Shown here piece after piece: positions 1 through 5,252 of a stretch of 5,252 nucleotides of DNA. Position numbers and translations under genes: made by a program. Location: positions 1-5,252 of the forward strand of contig JAJQHT010000261.1 of NCBI GenBank assembly GCA_021199595.1, given 5' to 3'. Under the pieces are notes generated by a model. It was not told where the DNA came from and made no database searches. It was given only the letters and a program-made list of their open reading frames with translations. How positions within the stretch are numbered: the first letter of the stretch is position 1; every line of letters begins with the position of its first letter. The stretch comes from Oscillospiraceae bacterium. Its GTDB lineage: Bacteria; Bacillota; Clostridia; Oscillospirales; Oscillospiraceae.

Positions 1-258
1 GAGCGCTTCACCCTGATAGACGGAAAGCCGCAGGAGAAGCTAGGAACCCTGGGCCTGCTCCGGGCCGACCAGATCCCGGAGATTACCACCATTATCGTAG
101 AGAAAAACCCCTCCGACCTGGCCTGCGGGGCCAAGGGGGTGGGGGAGATTGCCGCCATCCCGGCGGCTCCGGCGGCGGCGCTGGCCTACTGGAACCGGGA
201 CGGCCTTTTCCGCGCCAGCCTTCCCCTGGAGGGAACACCATACAGCCGAAGGAAATAA
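1..258 (+). CDS. Xanthine dehydrogenase-family molybdopterin-binding subunit, C-terminal fragment
   Basis: The reading frame is open from the left edge to a TAA at 256-258 and gives the last 85 residues of a large protein whose start lies outside the window. Residues 43-49 read GAKGVGE. In the xanthine dehydrogenase/aldehyde oxidase family this loop carries the catalytic glutamate (E49 here) beside the molybdenum centre. It is followed by an alanine/proline-rich helix (IPAAPAAALAYW) and the ending RASLPLEGTPYSRRK, which resembles the usual C-terminus of clostridial xanthine dehydrogenase-type subunits. The family hydroxylates purines or other heterocycles in the cytoplasm, with partner FAD and iron-sulfur domains. 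The fragment cannot show which substrate is used or whether this is the selenium-dependent subtype. No convincing terminator follows the stop codon, so some read-through into the TIM-barrel gene 106 bp downstream is possible. Confidence 0.88.
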   Translation, partial: ERFTLIDGKPQEKLGTLGLLRADQIPEITTIIVEKNPSDLACGAKGVGEIAAIPAAPAAALAYWNRDGLFRASLPLEGTPYSRRK

Positions 259-317
259 CCACGGTATATAGGCGAAAGACGTTGTAATTTCGCTGACGAG
301 TTCATTTTGGGTTCATA

Positions 318-354
318 CTTTCCGAGTATACTACTGTCAAAAAAATTCGGAAAG
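318..354 (+). repeat. Inverted repeat spanning promoter and ribosome binding site
   Basis: CTTTCCGA at 318-325 is the exact reverse complement of TCGGAAAG at 347-354. As RNA the stem could grow to 10 bp with one G-U pair (318-327 with 345-354) around a 17-nt loop. The right arm runs into the purine-rich Shine-Dalgarno sequence and the left arm touches the candidate -10. The match is visible in the sequence; any regulatory role is inference. Confidence 0.4.
327..332 (+). promoter_or_regulatory. Candidate -10 element for the TIM-barrel gene
   Basis: TATACT matches the sigma-A -10 consensus (TATAAT) at five of six positions and lies 32 bp before the GTG start. It sits inside the palindrome AGTATACT. 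No good -35 hexamer is found 16-18 bp upstream; the region reads ATTTTGGG. The call therefore rests on the -10 alone. A start of transcription near 339 would give a leader of about 26 nt containing the Shine-Dalgarno site. Confidence 0.35.
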
Positions 355-358
355 GAAG
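351..358 (+). promoter_or_regulatory. Ribosome binding site supporting the GTG start at 365
   Basis: AAAGGAAG lies 6 nt before the GTG at 365, with the AAAGGA core 8 nt away. No ATG in this frame is comparably placed and the protein homology begins just after this point, so this site decides the start. Confidence 0.65.
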
Positions 359-364
359 CTGCAA

Positions 365-1030
365 GTGGACAACGACAAAATTACCCCTACTATCCAAAGC
401 TCTCTCCGGCATATTCTGAAAATGCCGAAGGAGTGCTATGGGGCCAGCGGCGTTGTGGTCAACGGACGCCGCATAAAGAGCCTTGTGTTCACCACGGATG
501 TGGCGATTATCCGCAACTGCGACGCGGACGCGGTGTTTGCCGTCTATCCCTTCACGCCCCAGCAGGCCATCAGCGAGGCGCTGGTGCGCTATTCCTACAT
601 CCCGGTGTTCTGCGGTGTGGGCGGCGGAACGACCAAGGGGATGCGCTCCGTGGGTCTCGCGAGAGATGTGGAGTGCCAGGGGGCCATGGGCGTGGTGCTG
701 AACGCGCCTATCACAAACCCCAATCTGCTGGCTGTAGCCAAGGCGGTGGACATCCCGGTCATCATCACCGTGGTGAGCGAGGAGACGGACATCGCCCAGC
801 GGCTTGCCTCCGGCGCGTCCATTCTGAACGTGGCCGGCGGCCCCAATACCGCGAACATCGTGCGGAAGATACGGGAGGATTTCCCGGATGTTCCCATCAT
901 TGCGAGCGGCGGCAGCACCGGCGAGATGATAAAAAAGACCATAGACGCCGGGGCGAACGCCATCACCTACACCCCGCCCTCTACAGCGGAGCTGTTCAAG
1001 TCGATGATGCAGCGGTATCGCGAACAATAA
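365..1030 (+). CDS. TIM-barrel protein of uncharacterised function (often auto-annotated 'hydrolase')
   Basis: The gene encodes 221 residues from a GTG start with a well-spaced AAAGGA site. Eight hydrophobic strand-like segments alternate with helical stretches: KSLVFTTDVA (38-47), DAVFAVYP (55-62), IPVFCGVGGG (79-88), GAMGVVLNAP (107-115), IPVIITVVS (130-138), SILNVAGG (152-159), VPIIASGGS (176-184) and AITYTPPS (199-206). That is the pattern of an (alpha/beta)8 barrel. IIASGGST near strand 7 and GANAITYTPPS near strand 8 resemble the phosphate-binding end of TIM barrels. There is no signal peptide or membrane segment, so it is probably cytoplasmic. From memory, close relatives in Clostridia are about this length and carry only the automatic label 'hydrolase'; I know of no demonstrated reaction. 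It follows a molybdenum hydroxylase gene but has its own candidate promoter and a strong terminator. A link to purine or sugar-acid metabolism is possible but not shown. Confidence 0.82.
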   Translation: MDNDKITPTIQSSLRHILKMPKECYGASGVVVNGRRIKSLVFTTDVAIIRNCDADAVFAVYPFTPQQAISEALVRYSYIPVFCGVGGGTTKGMRSVGLARDVECQGAMGVVLNAPITNPNLLAVAKAVDIPVIITVVSEETDIAQRLASGASILNVAGGPNTANIVRKIREDFPDVPIIASGGSTGEMIKKTIDAGANAITYTPPSTAELFKSMMQRYREQ

Positions 1031-1037
1031 AAAGACA

Positions 1038-1079
1038 CCACCGGCACGAAGCGGAAAATGCTTCGTGCCGGTGGCTTTT
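1038..1079 (+). terminator. Bidirectional intrinsic terminator between convergent genes
   Basis: A perfect 15-bp stem (1038-1052 with 1060-1074, CCACCGGCACGAAGC and its complement) closes a 7-nt loop. On the plus strand it is followed by CTTTTAT, which ends the TIM-barrel transcript 7 bp after its stop. On the minus strand the stem is followed, after TGTC, by TTTTT (complement of 1029-1033), so it can also end the MATE transcript arriving from the right. Stem strength, T-tracts on both sides and the convergent gene arrangement agree. Confidence 0.9.
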
Positions 1080-1096
1080 ATCGCGGGTGGGTGTGT

Positions 1097-2467
1097 TTAT
1101 ACATCGGCGGTTAAGAGCTGGCGGCTTTTCCAGCGGCCTGTGGCGAAGTATATCCAGCCGCATATGACGGACACAAAGCCCGCCAGGGCGTTGCCCCACC
1201 AGTAGCCGTACAGCCCAAGCCCTGCGGGGCCTGCCAGCAGAAGGCTCAGGCCGATGCGGGCCGCGACGCCGTCTATCAGGGCAATCACGAAATTCAGCCG
1301 CACGTTGCCGACGCCGCTGATCAGCCCCAGCACCGGGGCCATCAGGGCGAAGGTCAGGAACATCCATATCATGATGAACGTATAATCGCCCGCCATGGCC
1401 AGCACTGCCTCGTCCGAGGAGAAAATGCCGAACACAGCTCTTGGAAACAGCAGGAAAAGCGCGGAAAGCACTACCCAGTAAATCATACAGATGCCTGTGG
1501 ACGTGAACAGGGATCTCTTCACCCGATCCGTATTGCGGGCGGCGATATTCTGGCCGGTAATGGTAGCCTCCGCCGTCTGCATGGAGTTTGTGACGATGCT
1601 GCAAACGGAGTTGAGCTTGCTCCCCACGCCGCCCACAGCCGAGGCCACCACGCCGTAGACATTGACCCAGGAGTTCACAAACATCATGGAGATGTTAATG
1701 GCGATTTGCTGAAAGGCCAGCGGCGCGGCCAGGCTGATGACCACCCGTAAAGTGCGCTTGTGGATGCGAAAGCTCTCCCGCTTGAAGTCGAAGCCGAAGG
1801 TCTCCCGGTGCTTATAGAGATATATCAGCGCGAACAGGAAGCTGACGAGCTGGGCCAGAGAGGTGGCGATAGCCGCGCCCTTGGCCCGCATACCCAGGCC
1901 CCAGACCAGAATCAAATCCAGTATCATATTGGTGATGGCAGCTGCCGCGATGATGTACATGGGCCGGGTGGAATCGCCCATGCCCCGCAGCACGGAGCAA
2001 AGGGTACCGTATCCGTAGGTGAAGGGGATGCCCAGGCAGCACCAGAACATATATTCCGTTGCGTCCGTCCAGGCCTCGCTGGGCGTGTTTAAAAGCCGCA
2101 GGACGGGGTTTTTAAATATAAGGCCCAGAGCAGTGACGGCCACTGCCAAAATAACGGTGAAGGACAGGGAGGTGCCGATGGTGCGACGCACGCCCTCCGT
2201 GTCCCCGGAGCCGACCTGCTGGGATATGAAAATCTGACAGCCGCTGCCCAGGCCGATGCCCAGCGCGTACAGCAGGAAGGTGATTTGCCCGGAAATCGAG
2301 ACGGCGCTCAGTCCCTCGCTGCCCACTACCCGGCCTACCACGGCCAGGTCTACCAGGTTATACAGGGTTTGCAGAAGATTTGCCAGGGCCAGCGGAGCGG
2401 CGTACAGGAGAATCTGCTTTGTCAGCGGACCCCGTGTCAAATCGTTTATCATGGTTTTCTGCTTCAT
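1097..2467 (-). CDS. MATE-family multidrug/cation efflux transporter
   Basis: With the start at 2467 the protein has 456 residues, the normal size for a MATE (multi-antimicrobial extrusion) transporter, which has 12 membrane helices in two similar halves. The N-terminal stretch MINDLTRGPLTKQILLYAAP, then LLQTLYNLVDLAVVGRVVG (31-49), is characteristic of the family. RGMGDSTRP (161-169) lies in the first half. The second half begins near residue 240 and contains the family-like GQNIAARNTDRVKRS (305-319). Family members sit in the cytoplasmic membrane and export cationic drugs or metabolites in exchange for Na+ or H+; substrate and coupling ion cannot be read here. The frame is open back to 2560, but the ATG there lies in an RNA hairpin loop and the extra residues do not look like MATE. 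The ATG at 2467 lacks a normally spaced Shine-Dalgarno site; an ATG at 2452 (MINDL...) is an alternative. The gene follows hppA on the same strand, beyond that gene's terminator. Confidence 0.93.
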   Translation of the reverse strand: MKQKTMINDLTRGPLTKQILLYAAPLALANLLQTLYNLVDLAVVGRVVGSEGLSAVSISGQITFLLYALGIGLGSGCQIFISQQVGSGDTEGVRRTIGTSLSFTVILAVAVTALGLIFKNPVLRLLNTPSEAWTDATEYMFWCCLGIPFTYGYGTLCSVLRGMGDSTRPMYIIAAAAITNMILDLILVWGLGMRAKGAAIATSLAQLVSFLFALIYLYKHRETFGFDFKRESFRIHKRTLRVVISLAAPLAFQQIAINISMMFVNSWVNVYGVVASAVGGVGSKLNSVCSIVTNSMQTAEATITGQNIAARNTDRVKRSLFTSTGICMIYWVVLSALFLLFPRAVFGIFSSDEAVLAMAGDYTFIMIWMFLTFALMAPVLGLISGVGNVRLNFVIALIDGVAARIGLSLLLAGPAGLGLYGYWWGNALAGFVSVICGWIYFATGRWKSRQLLTADV

Positions 2468-2543
2468 TGCGATAAATATAAAATGGCCGGAGCCGTTCCT
2501 TTCTGAAAATTCAAATTCATTGCATAAGGAGGAAAGTAATTGG

Positions 2544-2576
2544 AACTCCCGAAAACCCATAGGGTCTCCGGGAGTT
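2544..2576 (-). other. 15-bp RNA hairpin in the MATE gene leader region
   Basis: Read as minus-strand RNA, AACUCCCGGAGACCC pairs along its whole length with GGGUUUUCGGGAGUU around a UAU loop: 15 bp including two G-U pairs. On the plus strand those two positions become A-C mismatches, so a structure in minus-strand RNA is favoured. No U-run follows (the next bases are CCAAUUACUUUCC), so it is not a standard intrinsic terminator. It lies 76 nt before the MATE start. It could be an mRNA-stabilising or processing structure, part of a regulatory leader, or a copy of a dispersed repeat. I could not match it to a known riboswitch family by eye. Confidence 0.6.
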
Positions 2577-2591
2577 ATCTTGTGTTTCCGT

Positions 2592-2628
2592 AAAACCGCC
2601 TCACCTGGGGAGACCCAGGCGAAGCAGC
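2592..2628 (-). terminator. Intrinsic terminator of hppA
   Basis: Read on the minus strand, GCUGCUUCGCCUGGG pairs with CCCAGGUGAGGCGGU around a UCUC loop: 15 bp including four G-U pairs (two inside the helix, two near its base). UUU follows, giving four consecutive U residues with the last stem base. The hairpin begins 7 nt after the hppA stop codon. The G-U pairs would be mismatches on the plus strand, which fixes the orientation. The U-tract is short, so termination may be incomplete and allow some read-through into the MATE gene. Confidence 0.72.
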
Positions 2629-2635
2629 GGTGTGA

Positions 2636-4768
2636 TTAGAACAGGCCGATGACGTTGAAGGCAACGATCAGGCCGGAGAACACGATGGACACGGTGGAGC
2701 AGAGCTTGATAAGGATGTTCAGGCTGGGGCCGGAGGTATCCTTGAAGGGGTCGCCCACGGTGTCGCCCACCACAGCGGCCTTGTGCTGCTCGGAGCCTTT
2801 GCCGCCGTGATTGCCCCGCTCGATGTACTTCTTGGCGTTATCCCAAGCGCCGCCGGCGTTGGACATGAACACCGCCATGGCGAAGCCGGTGACGGACACG
2901 CCGCCCAGCAGGCCCACAACGCCGGTCGGCCCAAGAATCAGGCCGGTAACGATGGGAACGATGATGGCGAGCAGCGCGGGGATGACCATCTCATGCAGCG
3001 CGCCCTTGGTGCAAAGGGAGACGCAGGTGGAGTAGTCGGGGTCGGCCTTGTATTCCATGATACCGGCGATCTCCCGGAACTGACGGCGAACCTCCTGCAC
3101 GATGGACTGGGCCGCGGTCTGTACCGCGCTCATGGTGAAAGCGGAGAACACGAACACCAGCATAGCGCCGATGAACAGGCCCACCAGAACAGTCGGGCTG
3201 GTCAGGGTGAAGTTCAGAACCACGTCGGTCTTCTCCTGCACGATGTTCACATAGGACACCAGCAGGGCCAGAGCGGTCAGAGAGGCGGAGCCGATGGCGA
3301 AGCCCTTGCCGGTAGCGGCAGTGGTGTTGCCAAGGGAGTCCAGGGCGTCGGTGCGGTCACGGACTTCCTCCGGCAGACCGGCCATCTCGGCGATGCCGCC
3401 GGCGTTGTCGGCCACGGGGCCGTAAGCGTCGGTCGCCAGGGTGATGCCCAGGGTGGACAGCATACCAACACCGGCGATGCCGATGCCGTACAGGCCCTGG
3501 TTAAAGGCGGCGGTGAACTGGCCGCTCCCGTCCACGATGGTGGCGGAGCCGCCGGCGGCGAAGTAGCTGATAAGCACAGCCGCGCCCACGATCAGGATGG
3601 AGGCCATGGTGGACTTGAGGCCCAGGGAGATGCCGCCGATGATGATGGTGGCGGAGCCGGTCTCGGAAGCCGCAGCCAGGTTCTGGGTGGGCTTGTAGTT
3701 ATCGGAGGTGAAGTACTCGGTGAAGTAGCCGATGGCGGTGCCGCCAGCCAGACCGCACAGAATAGCTATGTAAATGCCCCAGCAGTGATTTTCCGGGCCG
3801 AGGATGAAGTAGCACAGAGGCGCGGCCAGAACAGCGCTCAGGATAGCGGCGCTGTAGGTGCCGGTACGCAGGCTCTTCAGCAAGCTGAGCTGGGTGGCGT
3901 CCTCCTTGGTCTTCACCAGGAAGCTGCCGATCAGGGAGCAGATAATGCCGCAGACGGCCAGGGCCAGAGGCAGGAGCATACCGGCCCAGCTGTAGCCGGC
4001 CACAGCGCCCAGGGCGAAGGTCGCCAGGATGGAACCCACATAGCTCTCGTACAGGTCAGCGCCCATACCGGCCACGTCGCCCACGTTGTCGCCCACGTTG
4101 TCGGCGATGGTGGCGGGGTTGCGGGGGTCGTCCTCAGGGATGCCGGCCTCTACCTTGCCCACCAGGTCAGCGCCCACGTCAGCGGCCTTGGTGTAGATGC
4201 CGCCGCCCACACGGGCGAACAGAGCCATAAAGGAAGCGCCCATGCCGTTCATGACCATGATATTGGCCATGGTGGTGGCGTCCATGTGGCCCAGGTACTT
4301 CAGACCGAAGAACCAGAGGGTGATGTCCAGCAGGCCTAGGCCCACCACGGTGAAGCCCATGACGGTGCCGGAGGAGAAGGCCACGTTCAGGCCCTTGTTC
4401 AGCCCCTCCTGGGCCGCGTTGGCGGTGCGGGCGTTGGCGTTTGTGGCTATCTTCATGCCGATAAGGCCCGCCAGCATGGACCAGATGCCGCCGGTCAGGA
4501 ACGCGAAGGGCGTTACCCGGGAGAGCATCTGCCCCTTGGAGGCAAAGGCGATGATGAGCAGAATGACAAACACAACAGCGAACACCTTGGCGACAGTGGT
4601 GTACTGCGCCTTCAGGTAAGCATTGGCGCCCTCGCGGATGGCGGAAGCGAGCTTGACCATCTTCTCGTTGCCTTCAGAGAACTTCATGACTTTGCGTCTC
4701 TGCAGGGCGGCGAAGATGAGCGCGATTGCCGCACCCACGAAGCCGATCCAGAACAGGTTTTCAACCAT
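2636..4768 (-). CDS. hppA: Membrane-integral pyrophosphatase, K+-dependent, Na+-transporting type
   Basis: This 710-residue polytopic membrane protein hydrolyses cytoplasmic pyrophosphate and pumps cations across the membrane. [11 protein letters not shown] (197-207) is the family's substrate-site signature, followed by [22 protein letters not shown] with its Mg-pyrophosphate-binding aspartates. [16 protein letters not shown] (447-462) and [21 protein letters not shown] (668-688) are the other conserved cytoplasmic-side segments. In [10 protein letters not shown] (480-489), A484 and G487 are the residues of the K+-dependent subfamily; K+-independent enzymes have Lys and Thr there. E241 in DLYESY matches the glutamate position of Na+-transporting enzymes such as that of Thermotoga. 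The start at 4768 is chosen because AGGAG lies 11 nt upstream and [19 protein letters not shown] is a natural first helix. The frame continues to an ATG at 4888, but that extension is translated promoter DNA. A clear sigma-A promoter precedes the gene and a terminator follows. Confidence 0.97.
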   Translation of the reverse strand: MVENLFWIGFVGAAIALIFAALQRRKVMKFSEGNEKMVKLASAIREGANAYLKAQYTTVAKVFAVVFVILLIIAFASKGQMLSRVTPFAFLTGGIWSMLAGLIGMKIATNANARTANAAQEGLNKGLNVAFSSGTVMGFTVVGLGLLDITLWFFGLKYLGHMDATTMANIMVMNGMGASFMALFARVGGGIYTKAADVGADLVGKVEAGIPEDDPRNPATIADNVGDNVGDVAGMGADLYESYVGSILATFALGAVAGYSWAGMLLPLALAVCGIICSLIGSFLVKTKEDATQLSLLKSLRTGTYSAAILSAVLAAPLCYFILGPENHCWGIYIAILCGLAGGTAIGYFTEYFTSDNYKPTQNLAAASETGSATIIIGGISLGLKSTMASILIVGAAVLISYFAAGGSATIVDGSGQFTAAFNQGLYGIGIAGVGMLSTLGITLATDAYGPVADNAGGIAEMAGLPEEVRDRTDALDSLGNTTAATGKGFAIGSASLTALALLVSYVNIVQEKTDVVLNFTLTSPTVLVGLFIGAMLVFVFSAFTMSAVQTAAQSIVQEVRRQFREIAGIMEYKADPDYSTCVSLCTKGALHEMVIPALLAIIVPIVTGLILGPTGVVGLLGGVSVTGFAMAVFMSNAGGAWDNAKKYIERGNHGGKGSEQHKAAVVGDTVGDPFKDTSGPSLNILIKLCSTVSIVFSGLIVAFNVIGLF

Positions 4769-4776
4769 TTTTTGAA

Positions 4777-4784
4777 CCACTCCT
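4777..4784 (-). promoter_or_regulatory. Ribosome binding site fixing the hppA start
   Basis: On the minus strand AGGAGTGG precedes the ATG at 4768, with 11 nt between AGGAG and the start codon. It lies downstream of the mapped promoter elements, which rules out the in-frame ATG at 4888 as the start. Confidence 0.75.
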
Positions 4785-4808
4785 ATCAGTAAGTATTCAG
4801 ACTTATTA

Positions 4809-4837
4809 ATAATATACTTTTCCAGCGATTTTTTCAA
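4809..4837 (-). promoter_or_regulatory. hppA: Sigma-A promoter of hppA
   Basis: On the minus strand TTGAAA (4837-4832) and TATTAT (4814-4809) are separated by exactly 17 bp. They match the -35 and -10 consensus at four and five of six positions. Transcription would begin near 4802, giving a leader of about 34 nt containing the AGGAG site. A/T-rich tracts upstream (4838-4885) could act as an UP element. Confidence 0.75.
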
Positions 4838-4853
4838 ATAAAACTTTTCAAAT
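4831..4853 (-). repeat. Short direct repeat at the hppA -35 region
   Basis: The 9-mer ATTTGAAAA (minus strand) occurs at 4839-4831 and again at 4853-4845, 14 bp apart. The copy nearer the gene contains the -35 hexamer. The repeat is real but short, in AT-rich DNA where chance repeats are common. A regulator-binding role is only a possibility. Confidence 0.3.
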
Positions 4854-4905
4854 CTGGGGAAAATATATTTTTTTGTAAAATATAGCAATTTCGACCGCCC
4901 TGGGT

Positions 4906-4911
4906 TATAAT
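4906..4911 (+). promoter_or_regulatory. thrC: Candidate -10 element for thrC
   Basis: TATAAT is a perfect -10 hexamer, 70 bp before the thrC start and divergent from the hppA promoter. The hexamer 17 bp upstream (TAGCAA at 4883-4888) is a poor -35 with three of six matches. The promoter may therefore be weak or depend on an activator. The predicted leader is about 64 nt. It holds only a small GCCC/GGGC hairpin (4941-4944 with 4950-4953), and I recognise no riboswitch or T-box in it. Confidence 0.5.
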
Positions 4912-4981
4912 AAAGTTATAAAAAACATACGAAACAAAAGGCCCGTTCTGGGCTGTGCAGGAACAGAAAGGGGAGGCGGCC

Positions 4982-5252
4982 ATGAGAAACGTAATCGGTT
5001 TGCGCTGTGTTTCATGCGGAAAGGAGCAGAAAGCGTCTGCGGACGCTACCATATGCCCCCATTGCGGGGGGATTTTGGATGTGGAGTATGACTATGACTA
5101 TATCCGCTCCGCGACCAGCCGGGAGGCAATCTCCCAAAGCGGAGACTATACCATGTGGCGCTATCGCCCCTTTCTGCCGGTGGAGCAGGATACGGCCCTC
5201 CCGCCCCTGGCGGTGGGATGGACGCCCCTGTATTCCGTCCCAAGACTGGGAG
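4982..5252 (+). CDS. thrC: Threonine synthase, N-terminal fragment
   Basis: The ATG at 4982 has a strong GGGGAGG site ending 5 nt upstream. The frame stays open to the right edge, giving 90 residues of a protein that is usually about 400 long. C9-x2-C12 and C25-x2-C28 form a small zinc-ribbon-like module (the second knuckle reads CPHCGG). LDVEYDYDYI, MWRYRPFLPV (59-68) and PPLAVGWTPLYSVPRLG (74-90) follow, which is the entry to the fold-type II PLP enzyme domain as seen in threonine synthases of this class. The enzyme converts O-phosphohomoserine to threonine and phosphate in the cytoplasm, the last step of threonine biosynthesis. The PLP-binding lysine lies beyond the window. Paralogues with other reactions, such as cysteate synthase, share this start and cannot be fully excluded. 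The gene is transcribed divergently from hppA. Confidence 0.88.
   Translation, partial: MRNVIGLRCVSCGKEQKASADATICPHCGGILDVEYDYDYIRSATSREAISQSGDYTMWRYRPFLPVEQDTALPPLAVGWTPLYSVPRLG

Noticed and set aside
272..293. Small inverted repeat GCGAAA/TTTCGC after the molybdenum hydroxylase stop codon, a possible terminator.
   Set aside because: The stem is only 6 bp with a 10-nt loop and no T-run follows, so it cannot be supported as an intrinsic terminator.
302..1027. Minus-strand open frame of 241 codons, and a plus-strand frame at 307-1167, both overlapping the TIM-barrel gene.
   Set aside because: Both are out-of-frame shadows, compositionally skewed and without domain features. The 365-1030 frame has the SD site, the eight-strand pattern and a terminator just after its stop.
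2526..2593. Plus-strand AAGGAGG followed 7 nt later by TTG and a 17-codon open frame (ELPKTHRVSGSYLVFP).
   Set aside because: The spacing is good, but there is no plus-strand promoter, the start codon is TTG, the frame lies in hairpin DNA whose pairing favours the minus strand, and no plus-strand gene follows. It is probably coincidental.
2467..2640. Known riboswitch upstream of the MATE gene, such as a guanidine-sensing ykkC-type element or a cobalamin element.
   Set aside because: I looked for the conserved core sequences of those classes and did not find them. The paired hairpins are reported as unassigned structure instead.
4077..4106. Near-tandem repeat of GTCGCCCACGTT.
   Set aside because: It encodes the conserved DNVGDNVGD segment of membrane pyrophosphatases, so protein conservation explains it.
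2783..4339. Long plus-strand open frame (518 codons) antisense to hppA.
   Set aside because: It lies entirely opposite the hppA coding sequence. Its translation is rich in Gly, Ala, His and Gln with no recognisable domain, as expected when a GC-rich gene is read on the wrong strand.
4769..4888. 40-codon N-terminal extension of hppA from an ATG at 4888.
   Set aside because: It covers the -35, -10 and SD elements. Its translation is Lys/Tyr/Phe-rich AT-biased sequence that does not resemble the family's N-terminus.

Overview
The window looks like chromosomal core DNA from a fairly GC-rich anaerobic Firmicute, most likely a gut Clostridia of the Oscillospiraceae/Ruminococcaceae type. This is inferred from protein resemblance recalled from memory: a clostridial xanthine dehydrogenase-type molybdenum hydroxylase, a K+-dependent membrane pyrophosphatase, and a zinc-ribbon threonine synthase. 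GC-rich coding DNA separated by short AT-rich promoters, with Shine-Dalgarno sites and hairpin terminators, fits as well. No database search was possible.

Layout from left to right: (1) the last 85 codons of a molybdopterin-binding xanthine dehydrogenase-family subunit (+, 1-258). (2) After a 106-bp gap with a candidate promoter, a GTG-started 221-residue TIM-barrel protein of uncharacterised function (+, 365-1030). (3) A strong hairpin terminator with T-runs in both directions (1038-1079), shared with the convergent gene that follows. (4) A MATE-family multidrug/cation efflux transporter (-, 1097-2467). (5) A 168-bp intergenic stretch with two consecutive 15-bp hairpins, both of which pair fully only as minus-strand RNA. 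(6) A complete 710-residue membrane-integral pyrophosphatase, hppA (-, 2636-4768), whose signature residues indicate the K+-dependent, Na+-transporting type. (7) An AT-rich divergent promoter region. (8) The first 90 codons of threonine synthase, thrC (+, 4982 to the right edge).

Functional links are modest. The pyrophosphatase would turn the pyrophosphate released by biosynthesis into an ion gradient. The MATE transporter encoded downstream on the same strand belongs to a family driven by Na+ or H+ gradients, so a shared bioenergetic theme is plausible but inferred. A terminator separates the two genes, so co-transcription would need read-through or antitermination. The purine/molybdenum hydroxylase tail, the TIM-barrel protein and threonine synthase appear to be separate transcription units.

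I see no mobile element, CRISPR array, tRNA or rRNA, and no clearly new multi-gene system. The parts most worth a second look are the paired hairpins between hppA and the MATE gene and the function of the TIM-barrel protein.
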